Notes under the pieces: model-generated
What the model was told of the DNA's origin: nothing
Databases searched by the model: none
What the model saw: only the letters and a program-made list of their open reading frames with translations
Assembly (NCBI RefSeq): GCF_002266285.1
Contig: NZ_NPMS01000005.1
Span: forward strand, 62,001 to 126,000
Source: Virgibacillus indicus
GTDB taxonomy: Bacteria > Bacillota > Bacilli > Bacillales > Amphibacillaceae
DNA length: 64,000 bases
Reading direction: 5' to 3'
Shown: positions 38,182 to 47,443 of the stretch, in pieces
How the letters are laid out: each line of letters opens with the position of its first letter
How positions within the stretch are numbered: position 1 is the first letter of the stretch
Program-made: the position numbers and the translations under genes

Positions 38182-39351
38182 TTATATAACCGGATCAAAT
38201 AACTCCACCAGCAGAAGTGAAACTGCACCTAATAATGTTGCATCATCACCAAGACTGGTAACCGTTACTTCTGTCAGCTTTGCTTCAGGGGTCAGAGCCA
38301 TTTGATCAATCGTTTGTTTGATAAAAGGTAAAATGAATTTCTCACTTTTCATTACTCCCCCACCCAAAACAATTTTTTCAGGATTTATCAAGTGAATCAG
38401 ATTCGTCAACCCGATACCAATGATTTGACCGGTATATTCGAGAATTTCTATGTAAGCACCGTCTCCAGCATGTGCTGATTTGTAAATTTCTTCTCCTGTT
38501 AATGAATCTGGTGCAGACTGTATATTTGTTTTAGCTTTTTTGACAATTGCAGAGCCGCTGACGAATGCTTGCAAGCAGCCACGGTTACCACACGAACATT
38601 CAGGTCCATTTATATCAACTGTCATATGGCCAAACTCACCAGCAATATCCTGTGCACCATGATAGAGCTTTCCGTTAACTACTACACCTGAACCAACACC
38701 ACGGCCAATATTGACTGCAACCATACTGTCCACTTCACCATGACCGCCAAACCATGATTCACCCAGAGCCATAGCCCGGGCATCATTCTCAACATTGACG
38801 ACCAAATTGAACTCCTGCTCCAGCTCAGCCTTTATTGGAATGTTTCTCAAATTCAAGTTAGGTGCTATCAGCGATGTACCTTCTTCCACATCTACAACAC
38901 CATGCATCGCCACACCTATTCCAATAATTTTATCTTTTATTGTCGTTAATGATTGCAGCAATTTATGTATATTTCCTTTTAAAATCTCGATGAACTGCTC
39001 ATTTGTAATCGGGAGTTCCAGTCTGCTGGAATTTCGTTCATATATTTTTCCCGATAAATCTGCAAGTACACAGGCAACATTTTCAGGCCCCGCGTCCACA
39101 CCAATAACATAAAATGCATCACTGTTTATGAGAAGCATTGTAGGTTTTCTTCCGCCTTTAGACTCTCCAAGAGAACTTTCTCTCACGATCTCCTGCTCGA
39201 TCAGTTCTTTCACAATACTGCTGACAGTCGGAGGTGTAAGCTTCGTTTCCTTCGCAATTTGTGCTCTGGAAATAGGTGCGGATGTACGTATTTTATTTAA
39301 AATGATTGATTTATTTACTGATTTCATTAACTCAAAGGTGCCGCGCTGCAT
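38182..39351 (-). CDS. ROK-family transcriptional repressor (XylR/NagC-like)
   Basis: A 389-aa ROK protein: N-terminal winged HTH (SVNKSIILNKIRTSAPISRAQIAKETKLTPPTVSSIVKEL), sugar-kinase-like domain with GVDAGPENV, GIGVAMHGVVD, ENDARAMALGE, NIGRGVGSGVV, and the zinc motif GHMTVDINGPECSCGNRGCLQ. ATG 39351 with GGGAGGAG upstream is preferred to the much longer frame that runs through the repeat array. Its leader carries TTAGTTAA-A-TTAATTAA, matching a palindrome at the galKET start site, so control of galactose genes and itself is inferred. The effector sugar is unknown. Confidence 0.88.
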   Translation of the reverse strand: MQRGTFELMKSVNKSIILNKIRTSAPISRAQIAKETKLTPPTVSSIVKELIEQEIVRESSLGESKGGRKPTMLLINSDAFYVIGVDAGPENVACVLADLSGKIYERNSSRLELPITNEQFIEILKGNIHKLLQSLTTIKDKIIGIGVAMHGVVDVEEGTSLIAPNLNLRNIPIKAELEQEFNLVVNVENDARAMALGESWFGGHGEVDSMVAVNIGRGVGSGVVVNGKLYHGAQDIAGEFGHMTVDINGPECSCGNRGCLQAFVSGSAIVKKAKTNIQSAPDSLTGEEIYKSAHAGDGAYIEILEYTGQIIGIGLTNLIHLINPEKIVLGGGVMKSEKFILPFIKQTIDQMALTPEAKLTEVTVTSLGDDATLLGAVSLLLVELFDPVI

Positions 39352-39367
39352 AAATGCTCCTCCCAAT

Positions 39368-39384
39368 TTAGTTAAATTAATTAA
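39368..39384. promoter_or_regulatory. Operator candidate in the ROK gene leader
   Basis: TTAGTTAA-A-TTAATTAA, 16 of 17 identical to 9433-9449. A TATAAT on the minus strand (39400-39405) places it about 10-25 nt downstream of the likely start point. Confidence 0.5.
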
Positions 39385-39518
39385 GTTGGTATTAAGTATA
39401 TTATATTTGAATATTTTAATAAAGAAATTGAGTAAAGCTTCCTGATTTATATTTGGGTTATAGTCTTGAAGCTTCTTTCTTCGAGTTTGTGATTGAGGTT
39501 GGATGCGGAGTTTTGTTA

Positions 39519-39661
39519 AGTTGAGAGCTAATGTTGCAAGTTGAGACAACCTTGTTTAGTTAAGACATAACGGAAGTTTTTCTGTTTATCTCTCAACTTT
39601 CAGCCATTATCTCTCAAGTTCAAGTGATCTTCTTTCAAGTTTCCTCTCCTTTCTCTCAACT
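39519..39661. repeat. Phased inverted array B (core AGTTGAGAGA, partly decayed)
   Basis: Reverse cores TCTCTCAACT (and variants) start at 39589, 39610, 39631 and 39652, exactly 21 bp apart. Forward cores are AGTTGAGAGC (39519), AGTTGAGACA (39539) and AGTTAAGACA (39558), with spacings of 20 and 19. The centre is 21 bp (39568-39588), as in arrays A and C. Forward units further upstream are no longer recognisable. Lies between the ROK gene's 5' end and the EamA gene's 3' end. Confidence 0.8.
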
Positions 39662-39708
39662 TTACTGTACCAGCAAAATTAACTTAAAATTACATTTCTG
39701 CTTGTTTC

Positions 39709-40656
39709 TTAACCAGATTCCTTCCGCACCGCTCCCCTCTTCACACGCCCATTATAATTAACCGCAATAATCCCTAGCGCCACCAGCACCAATGCGGACA
39801 AAATAAACAAATTCAATTTCTCGCCCGGTATAAACATAGCTGATAAAACTGCACCTGAAACCGGCGTAATAAATTTGTACATGGTAATTTCACCAGCTTT
39901 ATTGAATTTTAAAAGCGAATACCAAAGTCCAAATGCTGCAGCAGACAGCAGTGCGGAATAAATGAACAGCCCCCAGCCAAGCGGTGTAAATGTCATTGCA
40001 TTTTCATTTAACTGTGGCAGACCAATTACCAGCATAAGCCCTGCTCCGATGGTTAACTGCCATCCTGTTATCGCAAATGGATGTATCCCTACAGCCAATT
40101 CCTTTGCCATAATTGTCGCGATAGCACTTGTCAGCGCAGCTAATATCATATATCCTTCCCCAGTCAATTGGAAACTCAGCTGCAGCTCCTGTCCCCAGTT
40201 AGCGACAATTATTCCAATAAAACCAGCTGCTAACCCGAAAGCTTTTTTCGCATTCAGCCGGTCATTCGAATAGAAAAAGTGGGCCAATAAGACCGTAATA
40301 AATATTCCGCTTGACGATAATATTGCTCCTTGCATTCCAGACACTTTTGCAAGCCCATTATAGAAAAAGTAATATTGCAGGCCGGTTTGGATAATACCAA
40401 GTATAATAAGAAAAAGAAACTGTCTCTTCGTAACGAAAAGATGTCTCCGATTGAAAATAAATAATCCTATCAAAATAATTAATCCGGCTAACAGAAAACG
40501 CATCCCTGCAAATACGAGTTTCGCTATTGTATCATCTGGCGCCATCTGTATTTCTTCATAGCTTAATTTTAAAACTGGAAAAGCACTGCCCCATAATACG
40601 GAACAGAATAAAGCGATACAGACTACGAGCCATTTCTTTTTAAACAATCTGTTCAT
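39709..40656 (-). CDS. EamA/DMT-family transporter
   Basis: A 315-aa membrane protein with ten predicted hydrophobic segments in two EamA repeats (WGSAFPVLKLSYEE at the first, ALTSAIATIMAKELA at the start of the second). Family members export metabolites or amino acids, or import sugars in some cases. The ATG at 40656 has GGAG 9 nt upstream; earlier in-frame starts are poorly placed. Neighbours give no clear substrate. Confidence 0.88.
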   Translation of the reverse strand: MNRLFKKKWLVVCIALFCSVLWGSAFPVLKLSYEEIQMAPDDTIAKLVFAGMRFLLAGLIILIGLFIFNRRHLFVTKRQFLFLIILGIIQTGLQYYFFYNGLAKVSGMQGAILSSSGIFITVLLAHFFYSNDRLNAKKAFGLAAGFIGIIVANWGQELQLSFQLTGEGYMILAALTSAIATIMAKELAVGIHPFAITGWQLTIGAGLMLVIGLPQLNENAMTFTPLGWGLFIYSALLSAAAFGLWYSLLKFNKAGEITMYKFITPVSGAVLSAMFIPGEKLNLFILSALVLVALGIIAVNYNGRVKRGAVRKESG

Positions 40657-40887
40657 GTAAGTCATCTCCTGCGATGTATAAATGTTAATAGACCTCTTGG
40701 ATCTGGCGTGATTCATTAAATATTTTAATGTCTGTCTGGCGGTTGAGCTTTCCGGCTCCTTTTTTTGTCCTCCCCACCATTCCAAACCATTCATTCTAGC
40801 CTTACATTATAGCATAAATTCAACAGTATAATCTCTTTATCCTTCTAACAGGGTTAACTAGCTAGCAGTATTTAAGGAGGAAACAGG

Positions 40888-40965
40888 ATGACTGGTAATG
40901 TTGGTGAGATGGTCAAAAAATATTATGAACTCAATAAAGTGAAATTTCATTCAGAGGTAACTTGA
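40888..40965 (+). pseudogene. Truncated 25-codon paralogue of the 43934 gene
   Basis: AAGGAGG precedes an ATG whose product reads ...GEMVKKYYELNKVK..., matching GDMLRKYYDLNRRK at residues 10-23 of the 130-aa protein at 43934. The upstream bases (TTAACTAGCTA...GGAGG versus TTAACTATCTA...GGGAGG) are also alike. It then stops at TGA; the remainder is missing. Ribosome site still intact, so it may yet be translated. Confidence 0.65.
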
Positions 40966-41036
40966 GAAAATTATCTTGATTCAACTATCAGCACGATTAA
41001 GTACGAATGCATTGCGAGCAGCTAATTATAAACTGC

Positions 41037-41072
41037 TGCAGGAGAAGTAACCGCTAACTTACTTCTCCTGCA
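41037..41072. terminator. Perfect 14-bp hairpin
   Basis: TGCAGGAGAAGTAA (41037-41050) / TTACTTCTCCTGCA (41059-41072), 8-nt loop, no U-run on either strand. It lies after the truncated paralogue and 85 bp before the next gene; a terminator without U-tract or a leader structure. Confidence 0.45.
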
Positions 41073-41157
41073 TTGATTTCACCTGTACACTGCATCTGAG
41101 AAAATTATTTGCTATACTTGTCTGCAGAATAAAATTCAATTTAAACGAGGGATAATA

Positions 41158-42027
41158 ATGATCATTATCGAAAATAATTGGCTTGAAGCTGGCATTTCAC
41201 TCCATGGGGCTGAAGTAAGGGAGGTCAAGCATAAAAAGAATGGCCTTAGTTATATGTGGACTGGCGATGAACGTTACTGGGGGCGTGTGTCACCAGTTTT
41301 GTTCCCAATTGTCGGCCGTTTAAAAAAAGATCAATATCAACTGGAGAGCAAGACCTACAGTATGAAGCAGCATGGGTTCCTACGCGACGTGGAATTTGAG
41401 GTGGCTGAGCAAAAGGCGGATGAAGTCTCTTTTGTATTTCATTCTGAAGGTAAATTCACCGATATTTACCCATATGAATTCAGGGCAGTAATTCATTATG
41501 AACTAAAAGAGGATTCGCTTATGATCGGCTGGGAGATTACAAATGTGAACAATGATGAAATGTACTTTTCCATTGGCGGCCACCCTGCATTCCGAGTGCC
41601 GCTGCTGGAGGGAGAATCATTGGAGGAGTACAGGTTAACATTAAATCCCGCTAAAAATAAAGCAGCGAAAGAGTACGAATTAAAGGATTCATTCATTCAG
41701 GAAAAAGGGGTGTCGGGCCACAAGAGTATTAAGCTCGCAGCATCCCTTTTCAAAAATGACGCTCTTATTTACGGCAATATTGATCTGGTGACACTGGAAT
41801 CTGGAAATCACGGTGTTGAAGTAACCATGAAGGATTTCCCCTTTGCCGGAATCTGGTCAAAATATAACAAACAAGACGGGACAATTGCTCCATTTATCTG
41901 CATCGAGCCCTGGTATGGGATTGCGGATACAGTTAATACTACTGGAAACCTCAAGGAAAAGTTTGGAATTAATAAGCTTGAGCCAGGCGGAACGTTTCGA
42001 AGTGAGTATGGGATTCGATTTAAGTAG
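41158..42027 (+). CDS. Aldose 1-epimerase-family protein (LacX-like)
   Basis: A 289-aa protein of the galactose-mutarotase-like superfamily, LacX/YihR branch: VSPVLFPIVGRLK (about 41-53), KQHGFLRD (about 72-79, His), and ISIGGHPAFRVP-like FSIGGHPAFRVP (about 136-147, His), FICIEPWYGI with the catalytic-type Glu (about 245). Probably an epimerase or mutarotase for a hexose or hexose-6-phosphate. Monocistronic with a terminator 80 bp after the stop. Confidence 0.87.
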   Translation: MIIIENNWLEAGISLHGAEVREVKHKKNGLSYMWTGDERYWGRVSPVLFPIVGRLKKDQYQLESKTYSMKQHGFLRDVEFEVAEQKADEVSFVFHSEGKFTDIYPYEFRAVIHYELKEDSLMIGWEITNVNNDEMYFSIGGHPAFRVPLLEGESLEEYRLTLNPAKNKAAKEYELKDSFIQEKGVSGHKSIKLAASLFKNDALIYGNIDLVTLESGNHGVEVTMKDFPFAGIWSKYNKQDGTIAPFICIEPWYGIADTVNTTGNLKEKFGINKLEPGGTFRSEYGIRFK

Positions 42028-42107
42028 TATTTCGCTGCTAAATTGAATCATAAGCCCGGGGTTTTCTGTGCATACTAAATAATAAGTGAAAATCCAGCTG
42101 TCATTGG

Positions 42108-42140
42108 CCCCCTCAGCTTAAAAACTTGAGGGGGATTTTT
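42108..42140 (+). terminator. Terminator of the LacX-like gene
   Basis: CCCCCTCA (42108-42115) / TGAGGGGG (42127-42134) followed by ATTTTTC. Also lies 18 bp after the esterase gene on the other strand (A-rich loop only), so its main direction is plus. Confidence 0.8.
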
Positions 42141-42152
42141 CTATCACCGGCA

Positions 42153-42776
42153 TCATTGCTTATCCAGCAAGCCTTTAGCTGCTTCCAGCCAAGTCGCAGC
42201 CATCAGCATATTACCTGCAGAGTTCATATGTACGCCATCTATTGTTACATTGTAGTTCCTGTCTGCATTTAAATAGCCTAGAAAAGCTAAATGTGACGGG
42301 ACAACAATAGCTTCGAATTTCTCAGCCAGACCATTTACTATCTCCACATATTCCACTAATTTCTTATTTCCCTGTGAATGGACGTCCTCTTCAATAATTG
42401 TTGGTTCCATTAATACAATACTTGCATCAGTCTTGGAGCGAACCTGGGTTAATAAATCATTATAAATCATTTCAAATTCAGCTGGATGGATCTGCTTCAT
42501 TTGCGGATTATCGATTTGACGCCATACATCATTAATACCAATAGAAATAGATAGAATATCCGGATTAAGTTCAAGCACATCCTCCCGCCACCTGGCAGCT
42601 AAATCACTGATTCGGTTTCCGCTTATCCCTTTGTTTGTAATCTTAATTTGTTCAGTCAGATGGACCGTTTTCAAGTAATCATGTATTATTCTTACATATC
42701 CATTGCCAATATTGTCAAGGTCCCCTTGTTTACCACTTTCAGTAATGCTGTCGCCGATGAAAAGAATATGTTTCAT
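42153..42776 (-). CDS. SGNH/GDSL esterase, acetylxylan-esterase (Axe2)-like
   Basis: A 207-aa cytosolic SGNH hydrolase: block I GDSITE with catalytic Ser (about 8), block II Gly in NKGISGNR (about 49-56), block III ISIGINDVWRQ with Asn (about 76-86), block V DGVHMN with Asp and His (about 180-185). The NKGISGNR and GINDVWRQ stretches resemble Geobacillus Axe2 acetylxylan esterase as I recall it. Deacetylation of imported acetyl-xylooligosaccharides fits the surrounding xyl genes. No signal peptide. Confidence 0.85.
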   Translation of the reverse strand: MKHILFIGDSITESGKQGDLDNIGNGYVRIIHDYLKTVHLTEQIKITNKGISGNRISDLAARWREDVLELNPDILSISIGINDVWRQIDNPQMKQIHPAEFEMIYNDLLTQVRSKTDASIVLMEPTIIEEDVHSQGNKKLVEYVEIVNGLAEKFEAIVVPSHLAFLGYLNADRNYNVTIDGVHMNSAGNMLMAATWLEAAKGLLDKQ

Positions 42777-42853
42777 TGAAAATACCTCACTTTATTATTG
42801 AAGTTACTTTATAAAATCTTTTTTGCAGGTCTTGCTCTATTCAATTGCCTATA

Positions 42854-43801
42854 TTATAAATTTTCATTTACAAATTCAATCGTCTTATCCACATGCTCAA
42901 CCATGCTCATGTCATGTGCTGTAAATGGATATATTTCCATGGATTTCGGTGCCGTTATAAGATTATACACTCCAAATGCTGGCATCGGCGGACAGATCAG
43001 ATCCTTTAACCCTTGTGAGATTCGGGTTTTGCATGTAATAGATTCACTCAGATTTAAATTATCAAAGTATGTGAGATTTTCATATACCAATTCTATATGT
43101 TCCGGATATTGGTGCAAAAATTTTTCAACAAATGTTAAGGAACCCTCGAATTTCTGCTCGATTGCGAGGGGGATATCGCACATATTCGGCATATCAGCAA
43201 TTGCTAGCTTTGGCCGGTCATCCAATGCCGCAACAGCCAGTGTGATGCCTCCACCCATGCTTCCTCCGATAACACCAATGCGATCTGGGTCTATTTCAGG
43301 TCGAGAGCAGGCAAAATCTATTGCACGGACACCATCTGTGTAAACCTTACGATAATAATATTCTTCTTTATCCAGGATCCCCTTCGTTACCCAGGTTCCA
43401 AGACTATCTGAGGTATAACTGGAAAAGTCACCACTTTTGCCCTGTCCCCTGCAATCCACTGCTATGACAGCATACCCCTGGATGAGCCATTGCATATAAT
43501 TTGAAACAGAATGTTTACTCATGGAATATCCATGAAAAAATAATAGACAAGGCAATTTTTCATTATGTTCTTTCGGCAGGATGTAATGCGCATGTATCGG
43601 TGTTTCATCAAAGCCATGATAGGTTAGTTCATACGCCGTAATTTGCTTGATTGGATAATTCAGATCCGTTAATTTCGCACGCAAGGGTTTCTTTTTTGCT
43701 TCAGACAGTGTTTGGCTCCAGAAATCATGATGATCCGGTTTGCTTGTACGTTCAGGCTGGTATGATTTAAGTTCCTCTATCGTTTGTTTTATATGTAACA
43801 C
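42854..43801 (-). CDS. Acetylxylan esterase / cephalosporin-C deacetylase (CE7)
   Basis: A 315-aa alpha/beta hydrolase of carbohydrate esterase family 7: RGQGKSGD (about 118-125, oxyanion region), nucleophile Ser in GGSMGGG (about 180-186), Asp in LKDLICPP (about 268), and His in FTAHDMS (about 297). GTG start with GGGGGAG upstream. CE7 enzymes are intracellular and remove acetyl groups from xylooligosaccharides. It is the second deacetylase in this xylan locus, 77 bp upstream of the GDSL-type esterase. Confidence 0.9.
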   Translation of the reverse strand: MLHIKQTIEELKSYQPERTSKPDHHDFWSQTLSEAKKKPLRAKLTDLNYPIKQITAYELTYHGFDETPIHAHYILPKEHNEKLPCLLFFHGYSMSKHSVSNYMQWLIQGYAVIAVDCRGQGKSGDFSSYTSDSLGTWVTKGILDKEEYYYRKVYTDGVRAIDFACSRPEIDPDRIGVIGGSMGGGITLAVAALDDRPKLAIADMPNMCDIPLAIEQKFEGSLTFVEKFLHQYPEHIELVYENLTYFDNLNLSESITCKTRISQGLKDLICPPMPAFGVYNLITAPKSMEIYPFTAHDMSMVEHVDKTIEFVNENL

Positions 43802-43933
43802 GCCTTTTCTCCCCCAGTAGAAAATTAGTAATAGTTTGAATGTATCAGAAGCAGTTTATTTAGACAAGCAGTAATATTCACTGCCGCAAAGCAATAAGAT
43901 TAACTATCTAATTGTTTTTTGGGAGGGAATAGG

Positions 43934-44326
43934 ATGAACAGCAATGATACATTACTGACCGGTGATATGCTGAGGAAATATTATGATCTTAATAGAAGAA
44001 AAAAAGAAATCGAACAGGAAATGAATCATTTAAAAAAGTTATTTCACACGTATTTTGACAGTGAAGCAGGACCGCAGACGAAGGGTGAATTTACTCACAA
44101 TGGCTTCAAACTGCAAAGACAAATCCGGAAGTCTGAAAAATTTAATACTGACGTGACCATTGCGAGACTGGATGAATTGAATATGAATGAGCTGATTAAG
44201 ATTGTAAGAAAACCGGATGATGAGAAGATAAATGCGGCTGTGAGTCTAGGGTTATTGAAGGAGGAGGATCTTGAGGACTGCAGGGTAACGAATTATTCGG
44301 CTGCAATAACGGTTAAGGAACTGTGA
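43934..44326 (+). CDS. Small coiled-coil protein of unknown function
   Basis: A 130-aa protein I do not recognise. Residues 10-40 (MLRKYYDLNRRKKEIEQEMNHLKKLFHTYF) look like a coiled coil; the middle (GEFTHNGFKLQRQIRKSEKFNTDVTIARLDELN) recalls phage-type nuclease-associated or DUF-type small proteins, but I do not assign it. Start at 43934 after GGGAGGG; the frame extends 5 codons further. A truncated relative lies at 40888. Monocistronic, with a strong terminator. It is an isolated plus-strand gene in a minus-strand xyl cluster, which suggests insertion. Confidence 0.7.
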   Translation: MNSNDTLLTGDMLRKYYDLNRRKKEIEQEMNHLKKLFHTYFDSEAGPQTKGEFTHNGFKLQRQIRKSEKFNTDVTIARLDELNMNELIKIVRKPDDEKINAAVSLGLLKEEDLEDCRVTNYSAAITVKEL

Positions 44327-44334
44327 TAATTTTA

Positions 44335-44378
44335 AAATGAGTTATAGACACCCCAATGGTAGTCCATAACTCATTTTT
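44335..44378 (+). terminator. Terminator of the small coiled-coil gene
   Basis: AAATGAGTTAT.GAC pairs with GTC.ATAACTCATTT, followed by UUUUU. Eight bases after the stop. Confidence 0.85.
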
Positions 44379-44481
44379 ATTTAATAGTAGAATTCTCAGC
44401 TGAATTAAGCTGATTTCCGGGCAGAAGATATACTTTCCAATCAGTAAAAAAAGTACACAGCCATCAAGCCCATGGTATAAC

Positions 44482-45981
44482 CTATTTCCGAAATTCCGCC
44501 AATTTCTCATTCAACTCTTTTGTCCGACCATATACATCCTGATAAACACCAAACAACTTCCTATATCTCTCCACATTTTCCCTATTCGGGTGGAACTCTC
44601 GCGTCACCTCTAAAAACGCATCCGCACAATCCGCTAACGTATCAAACCAGCCACATCCATACGCTGCCAGCATAGCCGCACCCATACCTGGACCTTGCTC
44701 ACTTGAAAGTTTTACTATCTTAGCATCAAAAATATCAGCCTGCATCTGCAGCCAATTTTCATTTTTCGCACCGCCTCCAGTTGAGACGATTGTATCAATG
44801 TTCTTTCCATTTTCGCGGAAAATAGCTATCGATTCATTTAATGAGAAGGTGATTCCTTCCATTACAGCCCGGACAAAATCTTTTCGTTGATGGGAACTGT
44901 CCATTCCGATAAAGCTTCCGCGAATAGCCGCATCTGCATGTGGTGTTCTTTCTCCGACGACATATGGTGTAAACAACAGTCCATTGGAACCTGCAGGAAC
45001 AGAGCCGACTTCACCAACAAGCTCCTCAAATGACTCATCTTTTGCAAAAACATCTTTGAACCAGCTGAGACTGTAGCCTGCTGCAAGGGTAACACCCATC
45101 GTATAATAGGCATTTGGTGCACCGTGATTAAAGTAATGGACTTTTCCTTGGAAGTCTTTATCATTACTGGATTCATAGGAAAGCACAACACCTGATGTAC
45201 CAATACTGCAAAGTGTTTTTCCATCTGCCAGAATTCCGGATCCAATGGCACCACAGGCATTATCTGCAGCCCCGGCAAATACACGCGTTGAAGCCGAAAG
45301 CCCGGTTGCACCTGCTACCTGAGAAGTTATTTTACCTACTTCTTCGTGTGAATCCACAAGTATCGGACAGATACCTGTATCAATATCCAGTAATTCACAG
45401 ATTTCCTTACTCCATGCTTTTTCACTGACATTGAGTAGTAATGTTCCAGCTGCATCCGAATATTCCATATGTAATTCACCAGTCAGCTTATAACGTAAGT
45501 AATCCTTTGGCAATACAAACTTTTTGGCCTTTGCAAAAATCTCTGGTTCATGTTCCTTAACCCAAAGCAGTTTAGGTAAAGTAAATCCTTCCAATGCAGG
45601 ATTTTTTGTAATTTCAAGCAACCGGTCTTCACCAATTACATCATAAATTTCCTGACACTGGGCAGTTGTTCGTGTATCATTCCAAAGAATAGCATGACGC
45701 AGTACTTCATTATTTTCATCAAGCAGGACTAATCCATGCATTTGTCCGGAAAAACTAATACCCTCAATATCTTCCCGACTGCCATCAAAATTATTTAGGA
45801 GATCAGACAGTCCTGCAACTGTCTGATCAACCCATACTATTGGATTCTGTTCACTATAACCGGTTTTTTTCTGAATTAGTGGATAATCTTTAGAAACTTC
45901 CTGAACTACATCTCCATTTTGATTAACAAGCAAAAGCTTTACCGCACTCGTTCCCAAATCAACACCAATTACGTATTTCAC
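44482..45981 (-). CDS. xylB: Xylulokinase
   Basis: FGGY-family kinase, 499 aa, converting D-xylulose to xylulose-5-phosphate. GVDLGTSAVK (6-15) is the phosphate-binding start; SGQMHGLVLLD (about 74-84), NDTRT, and GGGAKNENWLQMQADIF (C-terminal FGGY signature) follow. The GTG at 45981 with GAAGAGG 8 nt upstream gives the usual length and start (KYVIGVDLGT). Directly downstream of xylA (27 bp), so cotranscribed under the xylA promoter. Confidence 0.96.
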   Translation of the reverse strand: MKYVIGVDLGTSAVKLLLVNQNGDVVQEVSKDYPLIQKKTGYSEQNPIVWVDQTVAGLSDLLNNFDGSREDIEGISFSGQMHGLVLLDENNEVLRHAILWNDTRTTAQCQEIYDVIGEDRLLEITKNPALEGFTLPKLLWVKEHEPEIFAKAKKFVLPKDYLRYKLTGELHMEYSDAAGTLLLNVSEKAWSKEICELLDIDTGICPILVDSHEEVGKITSQVAGATGLSASTRVFAGAADNACGAIGSGILADGKTLCSIGTSGVVLSYESSNDKDFQGKVHYFNHGAPNAYYTMGVTLAAGYSLSWFKDVFAKDESFEELVGEVGSVPAGSNGLLFTPYVVGERTPHADAAIRGSFIGMDSSHQRKDFVRAVMEGITFSLNESIAIFRENGKNIDTIVSTGGGAKNENWLQMQADIFDAKIVKLSSEQGPGMGAAMLAAYGCGWFDTLADCADAFLEVTREFHPNRENVERYRKLFGVYQDVYGRTKELNEKLAEFRK

Positions 45982-46008
45982 CTGCAACACCTCTTCTGCC
46001 TTTAAAAT

Positions 46009-47334
46009 CTATTCTCCAGCGTAAGCTCTCAACAAATATTGATTGATTGTTGCTTTAATTTTTTCCAAACGACCGGATTGATGTTTAACCTCTGACAATC
46101 CCAGCGCATGCTCTTCAAGCTTATGGAAGTCAGTTTTTCCTTCTACAATATCCAAACCGATACCATCAGTGTAGCTTTGATAGCGTTCTTCAACTATACC
46201 TTCAAGTACTTGATCATCAATTAATTTTTGGGCAACTTTTAGTCCAACTGCGAAACTATCCATTCCAGCGATATGGGCATGGAATAAATCTTCCGGCTCA
46301 AATGAACCTCTTCTCACTTTCGCATCGAAGTTCAGTCCACCACGGCCCAGTCCACCATTTTTAAGGATTTCATACATTGCCAGAGTTGTAGAGTACAAGT
46401 CTGTTGGAAATTCGTCTGTATCCCATCCGAGCAGAGGATCACCCTGGTTGGCATCGACTGAACCAAGCATATTATTCACACGTGCATAGCGCAGTTCATG
46501 TTCAAATGTATGCCCTGCTAATGTTGCATGGTTTGCTTCAATATTAAATTTAAAATGATCATCTAGACCATAGTTTTGCAAGAATGCAAAGCCTGTCGCT
46601 ACATCAAAATCGTATTGATGTGTTGTCGGCTCTTTTGGTTTTGGCTCGATTAGAAATTGCGCATCAAAGCCGATTTCCTTTGCATAATCGACAGCCATAT
46701 GGAAGAAGCGGCCCAGGTTATCCATTTCCAGCTTCATATCTGTATTCAGCAGTGTTTCGTATCCCTCACGGCCACCCCAGAATACATAGTTTTCTGCTCC
46801 CAATTCTTTCCCAATTTCCAATCCTTTTTTCACTTTCGCTGCAGAATATGCAAAAATATCCGCATTATTGGAAGATGCAGCCCCATGAATAAAACGAGGA
46901 TGCGTGAAGTTGTTTGCCGTATTCCAAAGCAGTTTTGTTTTGCTGTCTTTCATATAATCTTTCATCATGCCAACAATCGTATCAAGGTTTTGATTTGTTT
47001 CTTTTAAATTACTTCCTTCTGGTGCAATATCCACATCATGGAAGCAGAAGAATGGTACATCCAGTTTTTCAAACAATTCAAAAGCAGTTTCAAGGCGCGC
47101 CTTGGCTAAATCCATTCCAGTATATTTATCCCATGGGCGAATAGCAGTACCCTTACCAAATGGATCAGATAAATCTTCCGTAAACGTATGCCAGTATGCA
47201 ACACCATAACGCAGGATTTCCTCCATTGTTTTGCCGCCAACTTTTTCGGTCGGATTGTAGAATTTAAATGCATATGGATTTGTTGAAGTGGAACCTTCGA
47301 ATTTGATTTTGTTAATATTGTTGAAATAAGCCAT
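46009..47334 (-). CDS. xylA: Xylose isomerase
   Basis: A 441-aa class-II xylose isomerase, converting D-xylose to D-xylulose. [12 protein letters not shown] (catalytic His about 101), [10 protein letters not shown] (about 186-195), EPKPKEPT (metal Glu, about 232), [12 protein letters not shown] (about 268-279), and DANQGD (about 296-301). AGGAGG is 8 nt before the ATG. Its promoter region holds an operator at the -35 and a cre site, as expected for XylR and CcpA control. Confidence 0.98.
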   Translation of the reverse strand: MAYFNNINKIKFEGSTSTNPYAFKFYNPTEKVGGKTMEEILRYGVAYWHTFTEDLSDPFGKGTAIRPWDKYTGMDLAKARLETAFELFEKLDVPFFCFHDVDIAPEGSNLKETNQNLDTIVGMMKDYMKDSKTKLLWNTANNFTHPRFIHGAASSNNADIFAYSAAKVKKGLEIGKELGAENYVFWGGREGYETLLNTDMKLEMDNLGRFFHMAVDYAKEIGFDAQFLIEPKPKEPTTHQYDFDVATGFAFLQNYGLDDHFKFNIEANHATLAGHTFEHELRYARVNNMLGSVDANQGDPLLGWDTDEFPTDLYSTTLAMYEILKNGGLGRGGLNFDAKVRRGSFEPEDLFHAHIAGMDSFAVGLKVAQKLIDDQVLEGIVEERYQSYTDGIGLDIVEGKTDFHKLEEHALGLSEVKHQSGRLEKIKATINQYLLRAYAGE

Positions 47335-47380
47335 AGTTCGTACCTCCTGAAAAAATTATATTAAAAAGTTCTATAATAAA

Positions 47381-47394
47381 TGTAAATGCTTACA
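47381..47394. promoter_or_regulatory. cre site (CcpA) at the xylA start point
   Basis: TGTAAATGCTTACA matches TGWAANCGNTNWCA at 13 of 14 positions and is itself nearly palindromic. It sits at or just past the predicted start point, a repressing position. Confidence 0.65.
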
Positions 47395-47400
47395 AAGTCT

Positions 47401-47429
47401 ATTATAGCAATGCCACATTAGTTTGTCCA
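47401..47429 (-). promoter_or_regulatory. xylAB promoter
   Basis: Minus strand TGGACA (47424-47429), 17 bp, TATAAT (47401-47406). The -35 lies inside the xyl operator. Confidence 0.75.
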
Positions 47430-47443
47430 TTAGATAAACAAAG
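47418..47443. promoter_or_regulatory. xyl operator 1 (XylR site)
   Basis: Inverted repeat with arms TTAGTTTGT and ATAAACAAA, like the known Bacillus xyl operator (AGTTTGTTTAAACAACAAACT). GTTTGTCYANTRGATAAACAAAG is shared with the copy at 51408-51430. Confidence 0.7.

Noticed and set aside
44862..45311. Minus-strand 149-codon frame inside xylB
   Set aside because: Overlaps the conserved FGGY kinase in another frame; no domain.
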